64,000 nucleotides of DNA from Streptomyces sp. NBC_00414 (lineage in GTDB: Bacteria; Actinomycetota; Actinomycetes; Streptomycetales; Streptomycetaceae), in contig NZ_CP107935.1 in the NCBI RefSeq assembly GCF_036038375.1, positions 4,898,001 through 4,962,000 of the forward strand. The letters are read 5' to 3'. Under the pieces are notes generated by a model. It made no database searches and was not told the DNA's origin. It saw nothing but the letters and a program-made list of their open reading frames with translations. This document shows, one piece after another, positions 1-7,760 of the stretch (the first letter of the stretch is position 1; every line of letters starts with the position of its first letter). The translations under genes and the position numbers were made by a program.

Positions 1-421
1 CGTCGACATCAAGTCGACCATGGCCTACACCCGTTACCTCGGGCCCGGAACCGGCACCATGACGACCCTGCCGGACGTCGTACGCGCCCTGACCGCGAAG
101 CAGTCGGCCCCGGTCCGCCCGGCATCCGTCACGGTGCCCGCGCCGGCCGGTGGCGGCGCGTGTCCGCACCGCACGCCCACCTATCTGGACCGTGGAATCG
201 CCATGGCGGAGCAGCGCATCACCGAGGCCCGCAGTGCGGTGCACGCGACCGTCTACCGGACGTTCCTCGCGGTGCTGTCCACGCACGGCCGGTGCGGCTG
301 CCTCACCGAGACGCACACCGCCCGGCTGTTCACCGCAGCGCAGGCCAAGGGCGAGAGCGCCCGGCACTGCACGGATGCGTGGACCAACGCCCTGACCACG
401 TTGGGACTGAGCCATGTCTGA
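1..421 (+). CDS. Bifunctional primase/polymerase, C-terminal part (5' truncated by window edge), element A
   Basis: The reading frame is open from base 2, so the start lies outside the window. The visible 139 residues match the C-terminal half of the complete primase-polymerase at 12721-13563 almost residue for residue, including the tail ending LGLSHV. In AICEs of the Prim-Pol type this protein, with the ATPase encoded next to it, is thought to start replication of the excised circle. The catalytic N-terminal AEP part cannot be seen here. The stop overlaps the next start by 8 bases, as in the second copy, which suggests translational coupling. Confidence 0.85.
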   Translation, partial: VDIKSTMAYTRYLGPGTGTMTTLPDVVRALTAKQSAPVRPASVTVPAPAGGGACPHRTPTYLDRGIAMAEQRITEARSAVHATVYRTFLAVLSTHGRCGCLTETHTARLFTAAQAKGESARHCTDAWTNALTTLGLSHV

Positions 422-1889
422 GGACGACAAGACGCCCGGCCGCGAAGTCATCACCGACTACGCACAAGCGCACTTCCGCTACTTCCGCACCGCCGGCGGA
501 ACCGTGTACGCGCAGAAGAACGGCCACCCCGTCGCCCGTCCCATCCGCTCCCAGGGAACGACCGGCAGCCACCGGCAGGAACTCATGGTCGGCCTGTACC
601 GGGACGGGCGCGGCGCGTTCAACGGGTCAGCGATCAAAGAGGCGTTGGACCTGATCGAAGCCCTCGCGCTGACCGAGCAGGTGCAGCCGGTCCATATCCG
701 CGTGGCTCCCGGGTTCGACGGGGCGACGTGGCTGGACCTGGGACGCGATGACGGGCAGTCCGTCCGCATCCACCCCACCGGCTGGGACATCCTCACCCCC
801 GACCCCCGCGAAGTCTGCTGGCGGCGCACCCAGCTCACGGGGGAGCTCCCCCTGCCGGTCAAGGACACCGAGGGCAAGGGCATCGACCTGCTCATGCGGC
901 TGTGCAACTTCGCCAACGCCGAAACCGAATGCCTCGCCATTGCCTGGCTCATCGGCTGCCTCGGACCGTCCGTGCCCGTCCCCGCCCCGTTCCTCACCGG
1001 CCCGCAAGGGGCGGGCAAGTCCACCGGCGGCCGGATGCTCGTGCGGATCATCGAGGGCATGACGGGCGACCTGCGCCGGGCACCGAAGGACGAGGAGAAC
1101 CTGATCGCGGCCGTGGCCGCCGGATGGGTCACCGCGCTGGACAACCTGTCCCACATGACCCCGGACCTGTCCGACGCGATGTGCTGCATCGTCACCGGAG
1201 CCGAAAGCGTCAAACGGGCCCTGTTCACCGACGGGGACGTCTTCCGCGTCGGCTACCGCCGTCCCCTCCTCCTCACCGGCATCGACGTCGGCGTCATCCG
1301 CCCCGACCTCGCCGAACGGCTCCTACCGCTGCGCCTGGAGCGGCCTCGCGTGCGGCGCACCGAGGCCGAACTGTGGACCGACTACGCAGAAGTCCTGCCC
1401 GTCGTCCTCGGTTCACTCCTGGATCTCACCGTCAAAGTCCGCGCCGTAACGGCAGAAACCCCCACCGACCTGCGCATGGCCGACTTCGCCCACCTGTGCG
1501 CCCAACTCGACGCAGCCACCGGCCTGGGCGCGCTCGCCGCGTACCGGACCAGCCTGGACGACCTCAACGACGACGTCATCGAGGGCGACCTCCTCGCACA
1601 GACCGTCCTCGCGCACGCCGACAGCATGGAGGCAGGCGCAGAGCAGCGGATGACGTCCACACAGTGGCTGCACTGCCTCAGCCTCCTCTACAGCGGCGAC
1701 GAACTGCGCTCCCTGCCCAAGGGGTGGCCGACCACCGGCAAAGTCCTCTCCGACCGCCTCAAGCGCCTCCAACCCACCCTCGCCGCACGAGGAGTCCTCA
1801 TCGACACCGGCCGCACCAGCGAAGGCCGCTACCTCGAAATGACCCGCCAATCCGCACCGCCGCCGTCCGAACAGAAGCGGATGTTCTGA
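414..1889 (+). CDS. Replication-associated ATPase/helicase-like protein, element A
   Basis: 491 residues. A Walker A motif (GPQGAGKST) lies near residue 200, followed by a Walker B-like stretch (VTALDNLSHM) near residue 245; the layout resembles the P-loop ATPases encoded beside Prim-Pol replication proteins in AICEs and phages. It is a near-identical paralogue of the 493-residue protein at 13556-15037, with differences concentrated in surface-like stretches (for example after ALT/ALD near residue 85 and at the C terminus). The start overlaps the upstream primase gene by 8 bases. The role as a replicative helicase is inferred from context and the P-loop. Confidence 0.8.
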   Translation: MSEDDKTPGREVITDYAQAHFRYFRTAGGTVYAQKNGHPVARPIRSQGTTGSHRQELMVGLYRDGRGAFNGSAIKEALDLIEALALTEQVQPVHIRVAPGFDGATWLDLGRDDGQSVRIHPTGWDILTPDPREVCWRRTQLTGELPLPVKDTEGKGIDLLMRLCNFANAETECLAIAWLIGCLGPSVPVPAPFLTGPQGAGKSTGGRMLVRIIEGMTGDLRRAPKDEENLIAAVAAGWVTALDNLSHMTPDLSDAMCCIVTGAESVKRALFTDGDVFRVGYRRPLLLTGIDVGVIRPDLAERLLPLRLERPRVRRTEAELWTDYAEVLPVVLGSLLDLTVKVRAVTAETPTDLRMADFAHLCAQLDAATGLGALAAYRTSLDDLNDDVIEGDLLAQTVLAHADSMEAGAEQRMTSTQWLHCLSLLYSGDELRSLPKGWPTTGKVLSDRLKRLQPTLAARGVLIDTGRTSEGRYLEMTRQSAPPPSEQKRMF

Positions 1890-1923
1890 CCGCGCTCCGC
1901 AATCCGCGCGACCGGACCGGACA

Positions 1924-1963
1924 AGCAAGAGGAGCACCAGCGGCCAGGCGTGCTCCTCTTGCT
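1924..1963 (+). terminator. Hairpin downstream of element A replication genes
   Basis: Two 14-base arms (AGCAAGAGGAGCAC and its exact complement) enclose a 12-base loop, 34 bases after the ATPase stop. The element B copy at 15061-15094 has the same arms with the loop removed. No T-run follows, so it could be a terminator or an mRNA-stabilising or protein-binding palindrome. Confidence 0.6.
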
Positions 1964-2072
1964 GTTCGGCGGAACGCCGCCCGAGGGTCGTGCGCGAGCG
2001 CTCCTTCTTCACGCCCAAAGTGGCACCGCACCACTACAAACGGCCCCTCTTTTGTCCTAAGAGGGAAGACGC

Positions 2073-2289
2073 TGCGTCATCTGCGTCATCCAGGCCAGAA
2101 AACGGCCCCTGACCTGCGGCGAAAGCCATGACGCAGACGGCCGCGCCTGCGTCATCCTGCGTCATCTGCGTCATGGGCTGCGTCACGGATGACGCAGGCC
2201 ATGACGCACCCATGACGCACGCCCACACCAGTGCGTCACTCAAAACCGCAGGTCACAAGCCCGAATGACGCTGATGACGCAATGACGCA
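2073..2289. repeat. Iteron array, heptamer TGACGCA / TGCGTCA, element A
   Basis: The gene-free stretch 1964-2405 contains 13 perfect copies of the heptamer TGACGCA in either orientation (starting at 2073, 2082, 2129, 2148, 2158, 2167, 2179, 2190, 2202, 2213, 2232, 2275, 2283) and one variant, TGACGCT, at 2266. Spacing in the dense block is 9-12 bases, about one helical turn. Position between the replication genes and xis/int, and conservation in element B, suggest a replication origin with iterons or a multi-site operator for the xis/int promoter. The function is inferred. Confidence 0.8.
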
Positions 2290-2405
2290 GAAATCCGCAC
2301 CTCGGACACACGCGGGCTTCGAAGCAAGCTCCCCCGCCCCCAGAAGTCCGCTACCTCGCCGATACGGCTCCCAAGATCCTCTCTCGCTCCCGGAGGTTCG
2401 TCCTC

Positions 2406-2603
2406 GTGCCCAGCGTCGCCCCTGCGCTGCCTGAAGCGCTCACCGTTCCCGAAGTCATGCACGCGCTGCGCCTCAGTCGCAGCAAGGTCTACGACCTCTT
2501 CCGCTCCAAGCAGCTCGAAAGCTTCACCGCTGGCCGCGCCCGCAGGGTCCCGGTGACCGCCGTACGCCAGTACATGCAAGACCGACTTGAGGAGGCAGCC
2601 TGA
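2406..2603 (+). CDS. Excisionase-like helix-turn-helix protein (Xis), element A
   Basis: 65 residues from a GTG start that has an upstream GGAGG. The sequence LTVPEVMHALRLSRSKVYDL is a MerR/excisionase-type winged helix-turn-helix (HTH_17), typical of AICE excisionases. The stop TGA overlaps the ATG of the integrase gene, so the pair is translationally coupled. It is not obviously homologous to the Xis of element B beyond the shared fold. It probably directs the integrase toward excision by bending the attachment-site DNA. Confidence 0.8.
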   Translation: MPSVAPALPEALTVPEVMHALRLSRSKVYDLFRSKQLESFTAGRARRVPVTAVRQYMQDRLEEAA

Positions 2604-3874
2604 TGGCCAAGCGCCGCGCGAATGGCGAAGGAACGATCACCAAGCGCAAGGACGGTCGTTACCAGGCAGCCGCTTACGTCTTCCGTCCCGACGGGACCAG
2701 GACGAGGAAGTTCGCCTACGGCAAGACCCGCGAGGAAGTCGCCTCGCAGCTCACGGAGATGCAGGAGATGACCCGGCAGGGCATCCCCGCGGCCTCATCC
2801 ACGATGGCGTTCGGGGACTACCTCACCTACTGGTTGGCCACCATCGCCCCGGAACGGTTGAAGCCCGCGACGCTGAACAGCTATGAGGGGCTGTCCCGCC
2901 TCTACATCCGCCCAGCGCTCGGCAAAAAGCGCCTCAACCGGCTCTCCCCGGCAGACGTCCGGCGATTCCTCGCCGAATTCAAGGCTGCCTGTCTCTGCTG
3001 CCTGCGGGGTGCCGACGAGGAGCGGCCGGAGGACAAGCGCACGTGCTGCGCCGTGGGTCGCTGCTGCAAGCGCCGCCCGTCGGCCCGCACGGTCCAGTAC
3101 ATCCACGCAGTGCTGCGGTCCGCGCTGCAACAGGCGATGCGCGAGGAACTGATCGCACGCAACGTCGCCCGGATCGTGGAAACCCCCACGGTCGAATCGA
3201 AGGAGGTGCGTCCACTGGACGCGGCCGAAGTCCGCCTGTTGCTAAAGACCGCTCAGCCTCATCGCCTCTACGCCCTGTGGCTGCTGCTCGTCTCCACCGG
3301 CTTGCGGCGCGGGGAAGCTCTCGGGCTCACGTGGGCGGACATCAACCTCACGGCCGGCACTCTCCGGGTCCGGCGGAACGTGCAGCGCATCCGACGAGAG
3401 CTGATCTTCGGCACGCCCAAGACGATGCGCTCCGTCCGTACGATCTCCCTGCCCAAGCACTGCGTGCGGGCGCTCACCACACACCGGGCGCAGCAAGAAC
3501 GAGAGCAGAAGGTAGCCGGAGCGAAGTGGCAGCCCACTCCGGGGCACCCAACCGGACTCGTCTTCACCACGGTGACCGGACGGGTGACGGACCCGCGCAG
3601 CCTGAACCGGATGCTCACCATCCTGTGCAGAGACGCGAAGGTGCGACGGGTGCGCGTGCACGACCTCCGGCACACCTGCGCGTCCCTGCTGCTCGCCCAG
3701 GGCGTCGACGCGCGCACCATCATGGAGACGCTCGGGCACAGCACGATCACGATGACGCTCGACACCTACGCGCACGTGATGGGGTCGACGCTGCGCGCGG
3801 CTGCAGAGCGGATGGATGACGCGCTCGGACTCGAAGATGTGGACGACGACCCGGAGGGCGAGAACGCCGCCTGA
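2603..3874 (+). CDS. int: Tyrosine recombinase integrase, element A
   Basis: 423 residues. It has an N-terminal arm-binding region (GEGTITKRKDGRYQAAAYVF), a SAM-like core-binding domain, then a catalytic domain with the expected residues: Arg in STGLRRGEALGL, His-X-X-Arg in VHDLRHTCASLL, His in LGHSTITMTLDTY and the nucleophilic Tyr in the same segment. A cysteine-rich insert (ACLCC...TCC...GRCC, residues about 131-155) splits the core-binding domain; similar inserts occur in other actinomycete integrases and may bind zinc. The gene ends 80 bases before a tRNA-Arg fragment, its likely attachment site. The overlap with xis indicates co-expression. Confidence 0.95.
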   Translation: MAKRRANGEGTITKRKDGRYQAAAYVFRPDGTRTRKFAYGKTREEVASQLTEMQEMTRQGIPAASSTMAFGDYLTYWLATIAPERLKPATLNSYEGLSRLYIRPALGKKRLNRLSPADVRRFLAEFKAACLCCLRGADEERPEDKRTCCAVGRCCKRRPSARTVQYIHAVLRSALQQAMREELIARNVARIVETPTVESKEVRPLDAAEVRLLLKTAQPHRLYALWLLLVSTGLRRGEALGLTWADINLTAGTLRVRRNVQRIRRELIFGTPKTMRSVRTISLPKHCVRALTTHRAQQEREQKVAGAKWQPTPGHPTGLVFTTVTGRVTDPRSLNRMLTILCRDAKVRRVRVHDLRHTCASLLLAQGVDARTIMETLGHSTITMTLDTYAHVMGSTLRAAAERMDDALGLEDVDDDPEGENAA

Positions 3875-3910
3875 GCGGCCATTCCGGGGGCGTTGATGTC
3901 ACCCGCTGAT

Positions 3911-3949
3911 GTCAAAGGCCCCGCCGGGCGAACCGGCGGGGCCTTTGAC
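3911..3949. terminator. Strong hairpin between integrase A and the att site
   Basis: Perfect 17-base arms (GTCAAAGGCCCCGCCGG and its complement) around a 5-base loop. The GC stem is flanked by AAAG/CTTT, so it can terminate in both directions: for the integrase on the plus strand and for a tRNA on the minus strand. Confidence 0.8.
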
Positions 3950-3954
3950 CTGTG

Positions 3955-3996
3955 TGCACTCGGCAGGATTCGAACCTGCAACCTTCTGATCCGTAG
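3955..3996 (-). other. Attachment-site core: 3' part of tRNA-Arg(ACG)
   Basis: Read on the minus strand, this is the 3' part of a tRNA-Arg(ACG): the sequence begins inside the anticodon loop (CTACGGA), continues through the variable loop, the T-arm (GCAGG TTCGAAT CCTGC) and the 3' acceptor strand. The match stops abruptly after the anticodon; the bases to the right (3997 on) do not form the D-arm or the 5' acceptor strand. This is the hallmark of an att core left by a tRNA-specific integrase, so it is not a functional tRNA gene. An intact tRNA 5' half should lie at the other end of whatever element starts at 3997. Confidence 0.85.
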
Positions 3997-4107
3997 GCGG
4001 GTGCGGCCCAGCGGTACGAGCACCTCGCTTGCGTCGGACGTTGGAAAACAGCTCTCCTGTAGTGGCGATTCGTAATAGTTTGACCGCAGCAGCCAACCGG
4101 GGGTGTC

Positions 4108-5346
4108 ATGACCGAGCATCGCTCCAGCACGTTCACATTGGGCTACGAGGAATTTGGACGCAAGTCCGAACAATTCATCGATCAGGAAATCCGCTCCAGC
4201 TCCATCGTTCTGGACACGAATGCGGTTTTGAATCTATACCGCATGAAGCCGTCAGCGCGAAATGAGTACCTTCGAGTCCTAGAAAAGGTCGCCACTCGAA
4301 TCTGGATCCCAAGACAGGTGGCGGATGAATTCCACAGGAACAGAATCTCCTGTGTGGACAGTCACGCAAAGTCTCTCAGCGAGAAATACGACAAAGTAGC
4401 CGAGGCGGCAAAAGTCTTGGTGGCAGCTTTGGGTGATTTTTACAAACTACATTCCCTAGCCGACGGTCGCTCAGCACAACACCTTGCACCACTAAACCAA
4501 TCCATCTCCGAAATAACCGACACAATCGCAGCAGAAGTTTCCGAATACGATCTCACTCCTGGGGCTCTACTTTCGCAGGATCCAATCCTGGAGAGGCTTG
4601 GGGTTATCTTCGACGGGAGGGTCGGACAGGAGATCTCGAATAACGAGAAGGAGGAGCGGAAAAAAGAGGCACTCAAGAGGGGGAAAGAAAGCACCCCTCC
4701 GGGATATTTGGACGTACAGAAAAAGGGCGACGATGGGGTCGGAGACTACTTGATCTGGATGGAGATGCTGGAGCACGCCAAAGACAAAAAGAAGAATATT
4801 CTCTTCATCTCCACGGACACCAAAGGGGACTGGATTAGATTCCAGTGCGGCATGGCAGTCGGCCCTCGACCCGAACTGGTCGAAGAAATGCGCACAATTG
4901 CTGAAGTCGGATACCATCAAATTACGTTGGCTCATTTTTTGGCTCGCGCTGCACACGTTCTCGATGTACAGGTTAGCCAAGCAACAATCGACCAGGCGAA
5001 CGAAACGCCACTTGACTTCGGAAAAGCTATGCGCCACATCGAGAGGAGGGCTCACGATATTGCGGATCTAGAGGGACGGATCTCGACAGTCAAAGATATG
5101 CTAGACGGGATTACGCAGCGAAAGGAAGCGGCGCAGAGACAGTTGAGCGTTGCTAGCGAAAGAGCCACGATGGAAGACTCGCAACTTCGGAGGGATCAAC
5201 TTCTGGCTGAGGCATCAGACGCCGAAGCCTATTTTCGGTCGATTGAGGAGCAGCACCGCAGTGCACTCAATGGGCTGGGCGCACTCGAAGCCCAGCGGGC
5301 TTCCTTCATTACGGAAGTACAGGTACTTGAGCAATATGCGATCTGA
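4108..5346 (+). CDS. PIN-like domain (DUF4935) protein with C-terminal coiled coil
   Basis: 412 residues. The first ~250 look like a DUF4935 PIN-like nuclease domain: an acidic residue in SSSIVLDTNAVLNLYRM, then VADEFHRNR, then LFISTDTKGDW; these acidic positions are the usual PIN metal ligands. The remaining ~120 residues are heptad-rich (IERRAHDIADLEGR...), predicted coiled coil. Base composition and codon use differ sharply from the neighbours: many AAA, TTG, AAT and ATA codons, so it was acquired from a lower-GC source. It sits at the left end of element B, a usual place for cargo. PIN-like RNases occur in toxin and anti-phage systems; a defence role here is inference only. Confidence 0.75.
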   Translation: MTEHRSSTFTLGYEEFGRKSEQFIDQEIRSSSIVLDTNAVLNLYRMKPSARNEYLRVLEKVATRIWIPRQVADEFHRNRISCVDSHAKSLSEKYDKVAEAAKVLVAALGDFYKLHSLADGRSAQHLAPLNQSISEITDTIAAEVSEYDLTPGALLSQDPILERLGVIFDGRVGQEISNNEKEERKKEALKRGKESTPPGYLDVQKKGDDGVGDYLIWMEMLEHAKDKKKNILFISTDTKGDWIRFQCGMAVGPRPELVEEMRTIAEVGYHQITLAHFLARAAHVLDVQVSQATIDQANETPLDFGKAMRHIERRAHDIADLEGRISTVKDMLDGITQRKEAAQRQLSVASERATMEDSQLRRDQLLAEASDAEAYFRSIEEQHRSALNGLGALEAQRASFITEVQVLEQYAI

Positions 5347-5384
5347 CCAGTTGGCGACGTTATGCATTGCGCTCGTGCCATGCA

Positions 5385-5672
5385 TCAGTCGCGGGAACAA
5401 CAAGACGCTCCTTGCTCATCCGCCTGCCTCCCGAAAAGCATCCATACATTTGCGTGTACTCTGATTTCGATGAATGAGTGCGGATCTAACACGTGCAGTC
5501 GATACTGTCTTACGGCAGCAACGAGGGACGCATAGTTTACGCGTCGCGTTTCGCGCCATGCCTGGCGTTCCTGATGCAGTCGCGCTCGTTCCTGTATCCG
5601 AAACGACAGCAGGCCACCTAATCCGACGCCAGCCAAAGCCGTCAATCCGCTAAGCCAGACAGTCGCGTCCAT
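5385..5672 (-). CDS. Small membrane protein of unknown function, possibly truncated
   Basis: 95 residues. It starts MDATVWLSGLTALAGVGLGG, a single N-terminal membrane helix, then a basic, arginine-rich segment (RIQERARLHQERQAWRETRR) of helical character. This architecture resembles longer actinobacterial proteins with one anchor and a cytoplasmic helix, and the C terminus (GASCCSRD) looks unnatural, so the gene may be shortened. It lies tail to tail with the PIN-like gene, 38 bases away, and downstream of the GNAT gene on the same strand. No function is recognised. Confidence 0.5.
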   Translation of the reverse strand: MDATVWLSGLTALAGVGLGGLLSFRIQERARLHQERQAWRETRRVNYASLVAAVRQYRLHVLDPHSFIEIRVHANVWMLFGRQADEQGASCCSRD

Positions 5673-5696
5673 ATCCCCCCACAGGTGTTCGCGATT

Positions 5697-6257
5697 TCAG
5701 ACGATAAGATCCGGACTTGGTGTTTCATCAAAGAAGCCGTGTTCTGCTGGACGTGCGGGACGCTGGGCGAGCCACCCCGAAACTCGCGGTCCGCCGTTCA
5801 CTGCAACGCCCTCAAGAACCGTGCGGACGTGTTCGAATCCTTGGCGCACGTAATACGCCTGTAGTCCCTGATTGGTCGTCCACGCGTCCAGTCGGAGCCA
5901 CTTCGCGCCTGCCTGGTAAGCCCGGTCTTCTGCCCAATCGAGTAGTCGTCCACCAACGTTCTGTCCAGCGTGTGTGCGAGCCACCGTGAGTTTGTTGATG
6001 AACAGGGAAGGCTCTTTGAGCTCCTGCTCTGTCCAGAGCCCCGCCTCCGCGTTGGGAGTCAGGGTGATCGTGCCTGCCGTCGCGTCACCATCCAAGGCCA
6101 TGAAGACGGTTCCCGCCTCAATTGTCTCCAGCAACTTGTCAGCCGGATATGGGCGTTGCCACTGGTCGCTACCAATACGGGAGAGCCAGGCTGCAGCCTC
6201 CTCTCGGAAGGCCAACAGCTTGGCGACGTCGTTCGGCTGGGCAGGGAGGATTTTCAC
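5697..6257 (-). CDS. GNAT family N-acetyltransferase
   Basis: 186 residues. The acetyl-CoA binding signature is visible as KLTVARTHAGQNVGGRLLDW (a Q/RxxGxG/A variant), followed by LRLDAWTTNQGLQAYYVRQGF, typical of small GNAT enzymes. The substrate is unknown. The start codon overlaps the stop of the GntR gene by 4 bases, so the two are one transcription unit under the GntR operators. GNAT genes next to KorSA-like repressors are common in Streptomyces AICEs. Confidence 0.85.
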   Translation of the reverse strand: MKILPAQPNDVAKLLAFREEAAAWLSRIGSDQWQRPYPADKLLETIEAGTVFMALDGDATAGTITLTPNAEAGLWTEQELKEPSLFINKLTVARTHAGQNVGGRLLDWAEDRAYQAGAKWLRLDAWTTNQGLQAYYVRQGFEHVRTVLEGVAVNGGPRVSGWLAQRPARPAEHGFFDETPSPDLIV

Positions 6258-7027
6258 TGAGGCTCGTTCTCACTTCGGGCGGACAGGTCGCCGATCTCGT
6301 AGTTCATGCGGTTCAGGTCGCCCCGGAACGTCGTAATGGTGCATCGGATGGGTCGATCCGCCGTATAGCCCGTCCGTGTCCAGAGCAGCACCGGAACACC
6401 GGCGCCGATCTCCAACAGCCGTGCCTCCTCCGGCGTCGGCATCCGCGCAGCGATCTCATCGAAGTACCCGACCTGCTCGATGCCCTGAGCAGCTAGGTAT
6501 CGCGTCGTGCCCTCTTCGATGTCGCCTGGTTCGGCCAGTCGTGGCGACTCGTCGACCAGCCACGATGGATAGTAGGTCGCTTGCGTCGACCAAGGGACGT
6601 CGTCCACGTAGCGATGACAAAACCGCAATACCGCCTTCGCACCTGTCGTGGTGTTCAGACGCTGAGCGATCCCCTCCGGCGCCGGCAGCATCTCGACTCG
6701 GAACGTCTGGTGCGGTCGTCGACCCGCGTTAGTGACGTCGGTGCTGTACGAGTCCCCGTTCTGCGGGAAGTTCAGATTCTCGAACCGGGACGCGTTGAGT
6801 TCGAACACCTCGTGAGACTTGACCTCGTAGCCGAGTCCCTGGCTGGACGTCAGCAATCCCTCGCTGACCAGCAGGCTTAGCCCGTTGCGGACGGTGTTCC
6901 GCGACGCGTCGAACCGCTGCTGTAGGTCGTTCTCGGAGGGCAGCCGCGACCCCGGCGGGAACGTGCCGTTGTCGATCTCGCGGCGCAGGGCATCGGCAAC
7001 TTGCCGGTACTTCGGCTGCTTGTTCAT
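6254..7027 (-). CDS. GntR/HutC-family repressor, KorSA-like
   Basis: 257 residues from ATG at 7027 (MNKQPKYRQ); the frame extends upstream but that part runs through an operator. An N-terminal winged helix (KYRQVADALRREIDNG...PSENDLQQRFDASRNTVRN) is followed by a UTRA-type effector domain. In pSAM2 the related KorSA represses transfer and replication activator genes and itself. Two TTGTACCAACAAG-type sites lie just upstream (7053-7137), supporting autoregulation and control of the divergent transfer genes. It forms an operon with the GNAT gene. Confidence 0.85.
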   Translation of the reverse strand: MNKQPKYRQVADALRREIDNGTFPPGSRLPSENDLQQRFDASRNTVRNGLSLLVSEGLLTSSQGLGYEVKSHEVFELNASRFENLNFPQNGDSYSTDVTNAGRRPHQTFRVEMLPAPEGIAQRLNTTTGAKAVLRFCHRYVDDVPWSTQATYYPSWLVDESPRLAEPGDIEEGTTRYLAAQGIEQVGYFDEIAARMPTPEEARLLEIGAGVPVLLWTRTGYTADRPIRCTITTFRGDLNRMNYEIGDLSARSENEPQ

Positions 7028-7052
7028 GCCTTCATCATGACGCACTCGCGCA

Positions 7053-7068
7053 ACTTGTTGGTACATGT
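7053..7068. promoter_or_regulatory. GntR operator 1 (imperfect palindrome)
   Basis: ACTTGT-TGGT-ACATGT: two 6-base arms with one mismatch around a 4-base spacer, 25 bases upstream of the GntR start. It shares the core TTGT/ACA with operator 2. Likely the autoregulatory site. Confidence 0.65.
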
Positions 7069-7119
7069 AGGCCAACCCCCTTGACGACTCACTGTCCGTG
7101 GGTGCAGCATCACCGCATC

Positions 7120-7137
7120 AGCTTGTACCAACAAGCT
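7120..7137. promoter_or_regulatory. GntR operator 2 (perfect palindrome)
   Basis: AGCTTGT-ACCA-ACAAGCT: perfect 7-base arms and a 4-base spacer. Together with operator 1 it places repressor binding in the divergent promoter region for the transfer genes. The stretch 7138-7428 holds no gene I can support. Confidence 0.75.
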
Positions 7138-7428
7138 GCACAGGTGGTGCAACACCTTCAAGTGTGCCTCACCTGCACTGCCAGCGCCCGGAGGAAAGCC
7201 CGCAGGGGTGAGTACGAAGGAAGCGCCCGTTGGTTGAGAACTCAACAGAGTGTCGAAGCAAGACCACCGCCCCACCGCTGTGAGCGAGAGGGCGGGCGCG
7301 TACGGGCTCGTCCCGTACGCGGTACAGCACGACCGACCCCCGCAGCGGTTCTGCGGGCCGGTTGCCTCCGCTGCTCGTCTCGTACGAGCAGCGCTGAGGG
7401 GAGCCGGATTGACCGACTTCAACGGCGC

Positions 7429-7458
7429 GCGGCCCCGGTGCTCGAACACCGGGGCCGC
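7429..7458 (+). terminator. Hairpin in the leader of the transfer operon
   Basis: Perfect 12-base GC arms (GCGGCCCCGGTG) around the loop CTCGAA, 35 bases before the first transfer-region gene. It would terminate a transcript starting near the operators unless bypassed, so it may act as an attenuator or may terminate a short untranslated RNA. Confidence 0.55.
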
Positions 7459-7493
7459 TGTTCGGGCCGTTCACCTGAGAGGAACACGACCCA

Positions 7494-7760
7494 ATGGATC
7501 ACATCGTCACTGTTCAGGACGCTGTTACCGCGTTCGCCGACTTCATGGAGCCGACGGACGCTGAGCTGGACGCGATCGAGCGGGAGATGCCGGTCATCCT
7601 GGCCGGCGTCGAGCTGCTCGACGCGCAGATCATCGCGCTCAACCACTCCCCGAACGAGCTGGACACCCGCCGCATCCGCCGGGCCCGCCGCCGGGTCCTC
7701 ACCGCCCGCCGCGAGCTGGCCAACCAGACGGCGGACATGCACCGGGGCGGCGCGGCATGA
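7494..7760 (+). CDS. DUF6284 family protein
   Basis: 88 residues, acidic at the N terminus (MDHIVTVQDAVTAFADFMEP) and basic helical at the C terminus (RRIRRARRRVLTARRELAN). The pattern fits the small DUF6284 proteins found at the start of Streptomyces AICE transfer operons. Molecular function unknown. A GAGAGGAA ribosome site precedes ATG; the stop overlaps the next start by 4 bases. Confidence 0.65.
   Translation: MDHIVTVQDAVTAFADFMEPTDAELDAIEREMPVILAGVELLDAQIIALNHSPNELDTRRIRRARRRVLTARRELANQTADMHRGGAA

Noticed and set aside
2073..2289. A CRISPR-like array
   Set aside because: Units are 7 bases, occur in both orientations and have no spacers of constant length; iterons explain them better.
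3955..4050. A complete tRNA-Arg gene next to integrase A
   Set aside because: Only the part from the anticodon loop to the 3' end is present. The bases from 3997 do not pair as D-arm or acceptor stem.
7250..7564. A 104-codon frame before the DUF6284 gene
   Set aside because: It runs through the hairpin at 7429-7458 and overlaps a better gene; no ribosome site or domain.
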